DNA of 33,462 bases, from the NCBI GenBank assembly GCA_910583945.1, contig CAJTYF010000013.1:1-33462 (forward strand), in the 5' to 3' direction. Positions 8,009 through 16,846 of the stretch are shown here, one piece after another. Position numbers and translations under genes: made by a program. Every line of letters begins with the position of its first letter. Position 1 is the stretch's first letter. The notes beneath the pieces are model-generated. The model was given only the letters and a program-made list of their open reading frames with translations, did no database searches and was not told the DNA's origin. The DNA comes from an uncultured Bacilli bacterium (GTDB lineage: Bacteria > Bacillota_I > Bacilli_A > RF39 > UBA660).

Positions 8009-10189
8009 GTGGATAAAGAGGAAGAAAAAGCATTAGAAGAATTAACAGAAGAAGTTGAAAAAGAGGAAGCAAATGAAAATTCCTCTTTATCTAGTGATGA
8101 ATTAAAAAAAATCAGTCAAGATGTGATTGAAGAGCCGAATACAATAGAAGAAATAGCAAAGCCAACTTCTTTAAATCCATTAAAAATAACCGCACCATTA
8201 GAGAATGCAAAAGCTCATGCGAAAAAAGGATTTTTAGATTTAATAAAAAAACATCCCTATATCTTAGCGGGTTTTCTGATTATCTTTATAATTATGATAG
8301 GTATTTTAATTTATGCAATGAATTATGATTTAAATGGGGTAGGACACCCTAAACCAAGTTTTTATGTTGAAGCACCTTCTTATGGTAAAGTATTCCTTAC
8401 ATGGGAAAGTGAGGCATACTACACTGCTCATAAAGACGATAAGGATTATGAACCGATTACAGATCCAAATTTAGTTGATTTGGACTATGAAGATGAAAAT
8501 AAAATAAAAAGGTGGGAATATAAAGAATATAGTTATGATACTTACATAACTGGAATTGTTTGGAATGATAATAATCAAGCAAAAGATATTGATAATGAAA
8601 TTGTATATGAGGCTATGGCTGTAGCAGCTAGAAGTAGATTGATTGCTACTTTGCCCGATAACTGTGTTGTTCTTAAATTCTATAATGAACAAGCAAAAAG
8701 TTTTATAGAATTAACGGGTAATGAGCCAAAATATGCAGAAATAAGTCAGGCCGTATCAAATACTCAGGGATTAATGATTGGGAGAAATCGACATATAATC
8801 GAAGCTTTATATGATACGTTTAGTTATGTGAAAAAAATATTAGAAGATGATTCAAATTATAAACATAAATATTTTTATCATATGATGCATAAAAACAATG
8901 AAATGCAACAAATTATCCCTGCAAAATGGGTTGATGATTTAGAAGATAAAAAAGGAGTAGAAATCCCCAAAGAAAAAGTTCCAGAAATTAAGTTTTTAGC
9001 TTCGCTAAGTCTGTATGGAGCAAAATATTTACAAGAGCATGAGGACTACGATTATGATTTATATCGAATTTTAGAAACGTATTATGGTCGCGATATTGAT
9101 TATTACACAATTGACTATGAATCATCTGATAAAAAACCAATTACTGGTCCAATAGTTGGTTCTAATGGTAATGGTTGTTATACTTGGCCGATAGGAAGTA
9201 TCGAAACGACTATTGAAAATGGAGTTGAAGTAGCTTTAGGTACTCCAGAAACAGTAACGATAACTTCTGGATTTGGAGGAAGAGATACTGGAATTTCTGG
9301 TGCTTCAACTAATCATAAAGGAATAGATATTGCTGGAGGAAGAGGGCGAGGAGCTGTAAATATTATTGCAATGGCCGGAGGAACGGTTAAAGAAGTAAAA
9401 AATGGCTGCGTTACAGGAGATTATGCTTGTGGAAGTAAATGGGGAAATCACATAGTCATAGATCACGGAAATGGAATTTCAACTCGCTATGCACATATGT
9501 ATTCAATTAATGTTTCTGTGGGTCAAACCGTCGTAAAAGGTCAAGTACTTGGAAAAATAGGAAACACTGGAAACGTAGGTGGTAGTAAAGGAAAACCGAC
9601 TGGTCCAAATGATACTCGAGGTACACATTTACATTTTGAAGTTATGGAAAACGGCACACGTGTAAATCCTGAAAACTACGTTTCTAAAGTGGAACCAAGG
9701 CCAACGAATTGCGGAGGTAGTAACAGTTTACCTCTAGATCCAATTATTGGCGGTGATAACAAACAAATCACATGTCTTGCTTTAAAAAGAGCAGGATATG
9801 GAGACGTTCAAGTGGCAGGTATGATGGCGAACGCTGAAGGCGAATCAGGTTTTAGACCAAATGCCTTTAATCCAAGTGGGGGAGGAATAGGAGCTTATGG
9901 TTTATTCCAGTGGCGAGCTGGACGTCAAAAAAATTTAAAAGCATTAAAAAATTACGATACTCTGGAAGTGCAAGTAGCGTTCGCAGTTAGCGAATTAAAT
10001 ACAGGTTACCGTACTGCTAATGTAAAATTAATTAATTCAACAACGCCAAGTGATGCTTCTTATAACTTCTGTGTCTACTATGAAGTACCAGGAAGAACGA
10101 CTGAAGAAGCTCAAAAAAATTGTGTGGTAAGAAGAACAAATGGTGTAGCAGATAAACATTACCAATACGTTAAAAATGGCTGTAAATAA
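8009..10189 (+). CDS. Membrane-anchored peptidoglycan hydrolase: SpoIID-like, M23 peptidase and lysozyme-like domains
   Basis: 726 residues from a GTG start behind AGGTGA. An acidic cytoplasmic N-terminus (1-78) precedes one membrane helix (about 81-105). Residues about 190-275 resemble the SpoIID/LytB amidase-enhancer fold (AMAVAARSRLIAT, then AVSNTQGLMI). Residues about 410-560 are an M23 lysostaphin-type peptidase with the zinc motifs HKGID and HLHFEV and a GNHIVIDHGNG segment. The last 135 residues resemble phage tail lysozymes, with a candidate catalytic Glu in NAEGESGF near 609 and an AYGLFQWR motif. It fills the VirB1 role of opening the cell wall for the secretion apparatus, outside the membrane. 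Three muralytic-type modules in one chain is more than usual. Confidence 0.85.
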   Translation: MDKEEEKALEELTEEVEKEEANENSSLSSDELKKISQDVIEEPNTIEEIAKPTSLNPLKITAPLENAKAHAKKGFLDLIKKHPYILAGFLIIFIIMIGILIYAMNYDLNGVGHPKPSFYVEAPSYGKVFLTWESEAYYTAHKDDKDYEPITDPNLVDLDYEDENKIKRWEYKEYSYDTYITGIVWNDNNQAKDIDNEIVYEAMAVAARSRLIATLPDNCVVLKFYNEQAKSFIELTGNEPKYAEISQAVSNTQGLMIGRNRHIIEALYDTFSYVKKILEDDSNYKHKYFYHMMHKNNEMQQIIPAKWVDDLEDKKGVEIPKEKVPEIKFLASLSLYGAKYLQEHEDYDYDLYRILETYYGRDIDYYTIDYESSDKKPITGPIVGSNGNGCYTWPIGSIETTIENGVEVALGTPETVTITSGFGGRDTGISGASTNHKGIDIAGGRGRGAVNIIAMAGGTVKEVKNGCVTGDYACGSKWGNHIVIDHGNGISTRYAHMYSINVSVGQTVVKGQVLGKIGNTGNVGGSKGKPTGPNDTRGTHLHFEVMENGTRVNPENYVSKVEPRPTNCGGSNSLPLDPIIGGDNKQITCLALKRAGYGDVQVAGMMANAEGESGFRPNAFNPSGGGIGAYGLFQWRAGRQKNLKALKNYDTLEVQVAFAVSELNTGYRTANVKLINSTTPSDASYNFCVYYEVPGRTTEEAQKNCVVRRTNGVADKHYQYVKNGCK

Positions 10190-10200
10190 GGAAGTGGAAA

Positions 10201-11061
10201 ATGAAAAAATTATCAAAAGAAGATTTATATAAATTAGCAATTGTTTCATTTATATTTTTCGTCATTGTCATCATTACTTTATTTGCTATAAATAGAAAAA
10301 GAACAGAACCTTCAGCACCTATTGTAGAACCTGATGAAAAACAATTTACAAGAGTTACAAATTACAACATATTCTATTTTGTAAACAATAATATTAATAC
10401 TTTAATTAACTATACCATTGAAAAAAAGAATGAAGGCATTTTGAATATTTTAGATGAAGATTATAAAAGAGAACAAAACATAACGAGCAATAATTTAGAA
10501 ATGAAAATACCTTTTTATAATGATGAAGATTATTATAAAGCTAAATTAACGAAATCGTATCAAATAAATGAAAATATTACCGTCTATTATACAGAAGGGG
10601 ATATTTTAAATGAAGGCTATGATGAAACCACTCTTGTAAAAGAAAATGTAAAATATTTATTATATGTCGATTATGATAACATGGTATGTAGCATTGAACC
10701 TATAAATGAAGAAAGAAAGGAAGAAGACTTTAGTTCTAACAAAACAATTTCTCTAAATGGTTTCAATCAAGTAAAACAAATTGAATTAATCAGTACCGAA
10801 CGTATCTGTTCAATATATATGGCCGATTATTTTGATAAAATCGCCAAAAATGAAGCCTATAAATATACAACGAATTATAATACAAAAGAAAACTTTGAAA
10901 AATTTTATGAAAACAATTATTTAGTAAGTGAAATAAAAAGTTGCGTTCAAAATACAAATGAAGTAGGTAATAGAGTCTATATAATTATAGATAAAAATAA
11001 CTATCAATACCATTTTGTCGAAAAAAATATTTTAGATTATACTGTAGCCATCACAAAATAA
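10201..11061 (+). CDS. Single-pass membrane protein in the VirB8/TcpC position
   Basis: 286 residues: a short basic cytoplasmic start, one membrane helix (about 11-30), then an extracytoplasmic region. The segment NYTIEKKNEGILNILDEDY followed by a Thr/Val-rich beta pattern, and a second similar unit in the C-terminal half, suggest one or two NTF2-like folds as in VirB8 and TcpC. This is inference from pattern and position; no diagnostic motif is present. It starts 12 bases after the hydrolase gene behind GGAAGTGG and is the last gene before the promoter of the coupling-protein gene. Confidence 0.6.
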   Translation: MKKLSKEDLYKLAIVSFIFFVIVIITLFAINRKRTEPSAPIVEPDEKQFTRVTNYNIFYFVNNNINTLINYTIEKKNEGILNILDEDYKREQNITSNNLEMKIPFYNDEDYYKAKLTKSYQINENITVYYTEGDILNEGYDETTLVKENVKYLLYVDYDNMVCSIEPINEERKEEDFSSNKTISLNGFNQVKQIELISTERICSIYMADYFDKIAKNEAYKYTTNYNTKENFEKFYENNYLVSEIKSCVQNTNEVGNRVYIIIDKNNYQYHFVEKNILDYTVAITK

Positions 11062-11092
11062 GATTTTTCTTTTTTTTAAGAAAATTTTAAGG

Positions 11093-11098
11093 TATAAT
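11093..11098 (+). promoter_or_regulatory. Probable promoter (TATAAT) of the coupling-protein gene
   Basis: TATAAT lies 27 bases before the ATG at 11125, after a T-rich stretch with a weak TTTTCTT/AAGAAAA hairpin (about 11065-11087). The coupling ATPase may therefore be transcribed separately from the upstream genes. Confidence 0.5.
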
Positions 11099-11124
11099 AG
11101 TATGAAAAAACGGAGGAATGAAAA

Positions 11125-13302
11125 ATGAAATTTAGAGTATCATCAAAAGATTTTTTTGTCTTTTTAATTTTTTGTATCTTTTTATTATATTTATGTTGTA
11201 TTGCCGTAAGTAATTTTACCTCATTCTTTAATGAAGGAGAATTTACTGGATTAAATCCCTTTCCTGCTTTTATCGGAGATAATTTAATATTAACCATTGG
11301 CATGTTTTTCATCGCTTTATTAATTATTTTCACCTCTGTTTCTTCGTATATTTTTGATCGTGAAAAAGGACATGGAATAGGCATAAAAGTAAAAGATAAA
11401 GAGGAAAAAGGCTATTCAAGATGGGCAAAAGACAAAGAAATTAAAGAAGCAAAAAATGTAAGCCATGTAACCTCTACCTCTAAAGTTGTCGATGCCGCTG
11501 GAATTCCATTAATTAACACAGGAAAAGACATTTGGGTCGATAATGGTGAATACCATAATTTAGTCATTGGTTCAACTGGATCTGGTAAAACAGAAACCGT
11601 TGTAAAACCAATGGTAAACTTACTGGCTAAAAAAGGCGAAAGTATGGTTATCACTGATCCCAAAGGCGAAATTTATAAATACAGTGCCGAATATTTAAAA
11701 GAACAAGGTTACAACATTATAGTTTTAAACTTTCGTGATCCTACTAATGGAAATGCATGGAACCCATTGACTTTACCGTATCGATATTATAAAGATAAAA
11801 ACGTAGACAAAGCCACTGAACTCTTAGACGACGTCGCTTTAAACATTGTTAAAGATCCCAATAATAAAGGGGAGCCTTTCTGGGAAAACAGTGCCGCGGA
11901 TTACTTTTCTGGACTGGCATTAGGTCTTTTTATGGACGCCGAAGAAGAAGAAGTGAACATGAACTCGATTAACTATATGAGTTCTGTAGGAGAAGAAAGA
12001 TTTGCAGCCAGTACTTACATCAAAGAATATTTTCATTTAAAAGGTGAAGATTCAAGTGCTTACATCTTTGCATCTGGAACCATTAACGCTCCAAAAGATA
12101 CAGCAGGTGGAATTACTTCAACCTTTAGACAAAAGGTACGAACCTTTGCCTCACGTGAAATATTAAGTGAAATGCTTTCTTATAGTGACTTTGATATGCG
12201 TAGTATTGGTAAAGAAAAAACAGCTGTATTCATGATTATTCATGATGAGAAAACGACTTATCATAGTTTATTAACCATTTTCATTAAACAATGTTATGAA
12301 ACCTTAATTGATGTGGCAAAAGAAATGGGTGGAAAATTACCATTTCGTACCAATTTTATTCTAGACGAATTTGCCAACATGCCACCTTTAAAAGATGTGG
12401 ATTCCATGGTTTCAGCAGCTCGTAGTCGTGATATTCGTTTTACCTTTATCATCCAAAACTTTGCCCAATTAAATGACGTTTATGGTAAAGAAGTGGCTGA
12501 AGTCATCAAAGGAAACTGTGGTAATTTAGTTTACTTAATCAGTACAGAAATGGCAGCTCTTGAAGAAATTAGTAAAATGTGTGGGGAAGTCAAATCAAAG
12601 GATAAAGATAAAACCGCCTCTACACCTCTTGTAACCGTAACTGACTTACAAAGAATGAAACTTTTTGAAGTCATCATTAAAAGGTTACGTATGGATCCCT
12701 TTAAGACGAAGCTAGAACCTGATTTTAAAATAGATTGGGGAATAGAAAGAAAAATGGCTGAACTTCCTAATCGTGAAACCAAAGAAATAAAGTTGTTTGA
12801 CATTAAAAAGTTTGTAACAGAAGAAAAAAGAAAAAATATGATGAACGATATGGGAGACAATAAAAATGTCAATCCTTTAACGGGAATGCCATTCGGCGGA
12901 TTTCCACCTTTTCCAGGAAATACCAGTCCAAGTGGGATGCCTCCATTTCCAACATCAGGAAGTAATCCGTTCATGGATAACTCAAACATGCCCAATCCTT
13001 TTGCTAAAAATGCACCGATGACCAATGAAGACATTGATCGAATGATTGCGGACATAGACAAGAAACTTAAAGAATTAGATGAAGAAGAAGCAAGAGAAAA
13101 AGAACTTGAGAAGAAAAAAGCGGAAGAAAAACAACAAATAGAAGAAAAAACAAAAGAAACCGTTTCAGAAAAAAAAGAAGAAGTGAATAAAGAAGCCTCC
13201 CAAACTACTGAAAAGCCAAAAATAAATGTGGATTCGGATAGCGTGATTGTAAACGACAACGTCATTTCAGACGATGAATTCTTTGATGATTTCTTTAATT
13301 AG
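11125..13302 (+). CDS. VirD4/TraG-family coupling ATPase
   Basis: 725 residues. Two N-terminal membrane helices (about 10-32 and 52-75) lead to the ATPase: Walker A GSTGSGKTET near residue 149, a VITDPKGEIYKY motif near 173, Walker B ILDEFANMPPL near 412, and SAARSRDIRFTFIIQNFAQL just after, all diagnostic of the VirD4/TraG type IV coupling proteins. These receptors recruit substrates to the VirB4-driven channel. From about 575 the chain is low complexity: Pro/Gly/Met-rich, then Lys/Glu-rich, ending acidic (DDEFFDDFFN), possibly a substrate-docking tail. CGGAGGA precedes the ATG. A terminator follows the stop, closing the cluster. Confidence 0.93.
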   Translation: MKFRVSSKDFFVFLIFCIFLLYLCCIAVSNFTSFFNEGEFTGLNPFPAFIGDNLILTIGMFFIALLIIFTSVSSYIFDREKGHGIGIKVKDKEEKGYSRWAKDKEIKEAKNVSHVTSTSKVVDAAGIPLINTGKDIWVDNGEYHNLVIGSTGSGKTETVVKPMVNLLAKKGESMVITDPKGEIYKYSAEYLKEQGYNIIVLNFRDPTNGNAWNPLTLPYRYYKDKNVDKATELLDDVALNIVKDPNNKGEPFWENSAADYFSGLALGLFMDAEEEEVNMNSINYMSSVGEERFAASTYIKEYFHLKGEDSSAYIFASGTINAPKDTAGGITSTFRQKVRTFASREILSEMLSYSDFDMRSIGKEKTAVFMIIHDEKTTYHSLLTIFIKQCYETLIDVAKEMGGKLPFRTNFILDEFANMPPLKDVDSMVSAARSRDIRFTFIIQNFAQLNDVYGKEVAEVIKGNCGNLVYLISTEMAALEEISKMCGEVKSKDKDKTASTPLVTVTDLQRMKLFEVIIKRLRMDPFKTKLEPDFKIDWGIERKMAELPNRETKEIKLFDIKKFVTEEKRKNMMNDMGDNKNVNPLTGMPFGGFPPFPGNTSPSGMPPFPTSGSNPFMDNSNMPNPFAKNAPMTNEDIDRMIADIDKKLKELDEEEAREKELEKKKAEEKQQIEEKTKETVSEKKEEVNKEASQTTEKPKINVDSDSVIVNDNVISDDEFFDDFFN

Positions 13303-13331
13303 ATAACAAAATAAATGTTATCTTTTTTTTA
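13301..13331 (+). terminator. Rho-independent terminator after the coupling-protein gene
   Basis: AGATAACA (13301-13308) pairs with TGTTATCT (13316-13323) across a 7-base A-rich loop, followed by a run of T. It overlaps the stop codon. Confidence 0.85.
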
Positions 13332-13350
13332 TTTTTTAAGCCACTGTCCT

Positions 13351-13378
13351 TTGTATTTTATAGAAGAAATCATATAAT
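13351..13378 (+). promoter_or_regulatory. Promoter of the rhodanese gene
   Basis: TTGTAT (13351-13356) and TATAAT (13373-13378) are 16 bases apart. The expected transcript start is only a few bases before the GGTGAT ribosome-binding site, so the leader is very short. Confidence 0.55.
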
Positions 13379-13393
13379 ATAGTGGTGATTTTA

Positions 13394-13663
13394 ATGAAAA
13401 GAATTGATTTAAATGTTTACAATTCTACGATGGGAACGTTAATTGATCTTTCCGACGAATTAACCTATAATAAGAATCCATATCCAGGAAGTATAAACAT
13501 CCCTTATCAAAAATTGCTTTTAAACTATAAACAACTATTAAATAAAAATAAAAAATATTACATTATGTGCTCTAAAGGAATACACAGTCGAAAAGTAGTA
13601 AGCATCTTAGAATTTTATGGTTATGACGTGACTCAAGTAACTAAAACTGAAGAAAAAGTTTAA
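13394..13663 (+). CDS. Small rhodanese-like sulfurtransferase
   Basis: 89 residues from the ATG at 13394, chosen over the in-frame GTG at 13382 because GGTGAT (13384-13389) is spaced 4 bases before it. A single rhodanese domain is visible: IDLSDELTYNKNPYPGSINIPY near the start and the active-site loop CSKGIHSRKV near 61, with Cys as the expected persulfide carrier and the CxxGxxSR pattern intact. Single-domain rhodaneses move sulfane sulfur in the cytoplasm; the partner is not evident here. It stands alone between a terminator and the DedA-type gene. Confidence 0.8.
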   Translation: MKRIDLNVYNSTMGTLIDLSDELTYNKNPYPGSINIPYQKLLLNYKQLLNKNKKYYIMCSKGIHSRKVVSILEFYGYDVTQVTKTEEKV

Positions 13664-13713
13664 CAAAAGTTTACAAATAAAAAAATTGAAAAATAAATAA
13701 TTTGAAAAACGAG

Positions 13714-13722
13714 TGGTATACT
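13714..13722 (+). promoter_or_regulatory. Extended -10 promoter (TGGTATACT)
   Basis: TGG followed by TATACT lies 17 bases before the ATG of the DedA-type gene. No correctly spaced -35 was found, consistent with an extended -10 promoter. Confidence 0.45.
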
Positions 13723-13738
13723 ATAAAAGTGATGTAGT

Positions 13739-14323
13739 ATGTTTGAAATTTTATCAAATTTAAGTGATTTATTAAATAGTTTTTTATTAAATTTAGGAAT
13801 TTATGGGCCCATCTTAGCATGTTTTTTAATTCTTTTTGAATCCATGGCACCCATACTTCCTTTATTTGTTTTTATAACCATTAACTTTATTTATTTTGGT
13901 CCTATCTTTGGCTTTATTCTTTCTTGGCTTTTTACAGTCTTAGGGTGTTTGTTTTCTTTTTTCTTATTTAGAAAAAAAATGCGTCATTGGTTTACTAAAA
14001 AAATCGAAAAACACTCCAAATTTCAAAAAATGATGGAAAGGATCAATCATCTAAAATGCGAACAGTTAACACTGTTAATTGCTGTACCCGCTACACCAGC
14101 TTTTTTAGTAAACATCTGTGCCGGCTTATCAAAAATGTCTTTTAAAAAGTTTTTAACTTCATTAAGTATCGGAAAAATATTTTTAGTTCTTTTTTGGGGA
14201 ATTGTCGGAACCAGTATGATTGAAGCGTTAACGCATCCTGTAGCATTAATAAAAGTGATAATTCTTATTGTTTCTTCTTACATTTGTAGTAAAATAGTAA
14301 GTAAGAAATTAAATATAGAATAG
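13739..14323 (+). CDS. DedA/VTT (SNARE-associated) family membrane protein
   Basis: 194 residues with about five hydrophobic segments. It has the family's re-entrant FESMAPILPLF motif (Glu then Pro) near residue 35, a basic loop after FFLFRKKMRHW, then a second re-entrant-like stretch (AVPATPAFLVNICAGLSKMS) near 117. VTT proteins flip or transport lipids such as undecaprenyl phosphate or phosphatidylethanolamine across the membrane; the substrate cannot be assigned here. RmuC follows after 8 bases, so the two are probably one operon. AAGTGATG is a modest ribosome-binding site. Confidence 0.75.
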   Translation: MFEILSNLSDLLNSFLLNLGIYGPILACFLILFESMAPILPLFVFITINFIYFGPIFGFILSWLFTVLGCLFSFFLFRKKMRHWFTKKIEKHSKFQKMMERINHLKCEQLTLLIAVPATPAFLVNICAGLSKMSFKKFLTSLSIGKIFLVLFWGIVGTSMIEALTHPVALIKVIILIVSSYICSKIVSKKLNIE

Positions 14324-14331
14324 GAGTTTTT

Positions 14332-15399
14332 ATGGAGTACGTTTTATTATTACTTTTAATTGCTGTCTTAATATTAGAGATTATTTTATTAATACAAAGA
14401 AAAAATAACACAGATTTTACCGAAAGGATAGGGCGCTTTGAAACCAATATAACAAAAGAAATCGGAGAATTTAAATTAAATTTTTCGAATGATTTAAAAA
14501 GCGACTTTGAACATTTAAATGACCAACTTCACAATAAAATCAATGATCTAAATGACCGAGTAAATGAACGATTAGAAGTAAATTTTCAAAAATCGAATAA
14601 AACGTTCACAAGTATCTTAGAAAGACTTTCAAGAATTGATGAAGCTCAAAAGAAAATAGACAGTCTCTCAACAGACATTGTTTCACTACAGAGTGTCTTA
14701 ACCGATAAAAAAACACGAGGCATCTTTGGAGAAGTCAATTTAAACTACATTTTAAATAGTGTTTTTGGAGAAAGAAAAAATGGAATTTACGACACCCAAG
14801 TTAAATTAAAAAATGGATGCATTGCTGATGCCATATTGTATGCACCCTCACCCTTAGGGACCATTTGTATTGATTCAAAATTTCCTTTAGAAAATTATCA
14901 AAAAATGGCAGATAGAACCTTATCAGAAGAAAGAAGAAACTTAGCTTATAAGCAATTTAAACTAGACGTTCGAAAGCACATTGAAGCCATCCATAGCAAA
15001 TACATTATTCCAGGTATAACAACGGGTGAAGCTATTATGTTTTTACCAGCTGAAGCCATTTTTGCTGAGCTTAATGCTTATCACTCTGATTTAATTAAAG
15101 AAGCTTATGAGAAGAAAGTTTGGATAACGAGTCCCACTACGCTCATGAGTACTTTAACGACTATTAGTATGATTTTAAAAAATATGGAAAGAGACAAATA
15201 CGCAGAAGTCATTCATGAAGAATTAAATAAATTATCTGTTGAATTTGACCATTACAAAGAACGTTGGGATAAATTATCTAGAAGTATTGATACCGTTTCT
15301 AAAGACGTTAGAGAAATAAACATTACCACTGACAAAATAACCAAAAGATTTAATTCTATTAATAGTGTTGATATAAAAGAATTAGAAAATGAAGAATAA
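14332..15399 (+). CDS. rmuC: RmuC-family DNA recombination protein
   Basis: 355 residues. An N-terminal membrane helix (about 3-22) is followed by a coiled coil (about 35-115) and the RmuC nuclease-like domain: KKTRGIFGEVNLNYIL near 127, ICIDSKFPLENYQKM near 182, and EAIMFLPAEAIFAEL near 230. RmuC proteins limit recombination between inverted repeats, with a restriction-endonuclease-like fold; the mechanism is not well established. The gene starts behind TAGGAG, 8 bases after the DedA-type gene. A frameshifted peptidase gene follows. Confidence 0.88.
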   Translation: MEYVLLLLLIAVLILEIILLIQRKNNTDFTERIGRFETNITKEIGEFKLNFSNDLKSDFEHLNDQLHNKINDLNDRVNERLEVNFQKSNKTFTSILERLSRIDEAQKKIDSLSTDIVSLQSVLTDKKTRGIFGEVNLNYILNSVFGERKNGIYDTQVKLKNGCIADAILYAPSPLGTICIDSKFPLENYQKMADRTLSEERRNLAYKQFKLDVRKHIEAIHSKYIIPGITTGEAIMFLPAEAIFAELNAYHSDLIKEAYEKKVWITSPTTLMSTLTTISMILKNMERDKYAEVIHEELNKLSVEFDHYKERWDKLSRSIDTVSKDVREINITTDKITKRFNSINSVDIKELENEE

Positions 15400-15419
15400 G
15401 ACTTTAAAAAGAGAGAAGT

Positions 15420-16451
15420 ATGAAAAACGATTATTTTGAATTAGAAGAAAAATAGAATTACAAGAATCAAACCTTTTCCTAGATGGAAAAGTAATTGAAA
15501 AAATGGAAGACTTTTTTAAAGAATTAAACCTTTTAGATGAATATTTAAACAATAGCTATTTGAAAGAAAAAAATCATTTTATGGGGCTTGATATGTTAAA
15601 AATACAAGTGGAAAAAAATCTTAAAAAATTAAAAGATTTACTTGAAGCAAATGAAATAAGTAAAGAAATTTATGATTTAGTCATCAAAGAGGAAATGAAT
15701 AATTTGAAATATCATGTAAATGGAATTACAACCGATGGTCAAGTACTGATAACGCTAACAAATACGCTAAAAGATATTTGGGTGATTGTTCATGAAAATA
15801 TGCACAAAATATATCATCAACCCTATGAAGAAGAATATGATTCAGATAAATATTACTGGAAAGAATATTTTAGCACTCAATTTTTATTTGAAACACCTCC
15901 GATACTTGCTGAATTCTTATTAAATGACTATTTAGAAAGAAAAGAATTAGATAATAAAAATGAAATACTAATTACGCGCTTTAATGCAACTAGAGATGGC
16001 TCAATTTCACTTTGAAATGATTTTGATAAAACTTTACAACAAGTATCATCAGATTACAGAGGAAAAAATAGAAGAAGAATTACAAAAAGAAGAACCATTA
16101 AAATCAGAATTACTAAACCAAAAACAAACTTATATAGAAAATTTTAGACATGCTACGATTTGCTTACCTTATATATTTGGATTAATAGTCGCATGTACTC
16201 TAAAAGAAAAAGTAATGATGAACCCAGAAATATTAAATGATATAGGCAAGTTTATATACGATGATAATTTAGTAGAACATTTAGAATATTTAGGAATTGA
16301 TTTGATAAAGAGTGAGGAAAAAATAGAAAAAAATGTATTTGGAGAATATAAAAAAACAACACATAAATTAAACGAAGAAAAAATGTTTGTTTTAATAGAA
16401 AACTATTTAAAAGAATACAATAAAATTATTTCTCCTAAAAAAACACTTTAA
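15420..16451 (+). pseudogene. M3 (oligoendopeptidase F-like) metallopeptidase with two frameshifts
   Basis: Three frames read as one protein of about 340 residues. The ATG at 15420, behind AGAGAAG, runs 11 codons to a TAG at 15453. One extra A in the A5 run at 15448-15452 would join it to the frame of 15503-16015. That part holds the zinc motif HENMH (near 15790) and an ETPPILAEFLLNDYL helix like the third-ligand helix of M3 peptidases. A second shift, a net extra base near 15995-16005, joins RFNATRD to AQFHFEMILIKLYNKYH in the frame of 15984-16451. The reconstructed protein is much shorter than usual M3 enzymes of about 560-600 residues. It is probably decaying; homopolymer sequencing error could explain the first shift. 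Confidence 0.65.
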
Positions 16452-16815
16452 AAAATTTTTCTTCTTCTAAAATAATCAAGCGAAATTTGTCGAAAGCTTT
16501 TTCTTGGCACTTTATCTTTCCCATCTATAATAAATAACTTGTGTTACTATTTTGGATGCTGGTTTTATTTTTAATCATTCAGGGGTCTTTTTTCGAAAGT
16601 AATCTTAAAGTGAAAAGGCATTTAGATGATAAGAAAAAACAATCGTTTTTTTAAAATCATTAGTATTAGTAATTATAATTCTACTTCTTTGTAAAAAAAA
16701 TTAATAAAAAAGTGCTTTACAATCAAAAAGAATTGACTTGCATAAGGAATAGCACTGAAACAAAAAAACAACTTAAAAGAATATAAAATAGATGTTAAAC
16801 AAAAAAATAAAACAG
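16452..16815 (+). pseudogene. Gene-poor stretch with a decayed small membrane-protein gene
   Basis: No intact gene occupies these 364 bases. From a GTG at 16610 one frame reads KRHLDDKKKQSFF and stops. Shifted by one base it continues KSLVLVIIILLLCKKN, which looks like a membrane helix. A third frame then gives LYNQKELTCIRNSTETKKQ. In order these look like a short cytoplasmic tail, one membrane segment and an ectodomain start, broken by frameshifts. In such AT-rich DNA this is weak evidence. From 16452 to 16609 I see nothing definite. Confidence 0.3.
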
Positions 16816-16840
16816 AAATAAGAAAATTCTATTTCTGTTT
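16803..16840 (-). terminator. Terminator downstream of uppP
   Basis: AAACAGAAATA (16810-16820) pairs with TATTTCTGTTT (16830-16840). On the minus strand the stem is followed by a T-rich run, correct for the uppP transcript. On the + strand only a short T run follows. Confidence 0.75.
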
Positions 16841-16846
16841 TTAAAA

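Noticed and set aside
11076..11384. 102-codon minus-strand frame at the start of the coupling-protein gene
   Set aside because: Antisense shadow overlapping the coupling-protein start and its promoter.
12531..13265. 244-codon open frame on the minus strand
   Set aside because: It lies fully inside the coupling-protein gene, is Ser/Phe-rich as expected from the antisense of a Lys/Glu-rich tail, and has no family motif.
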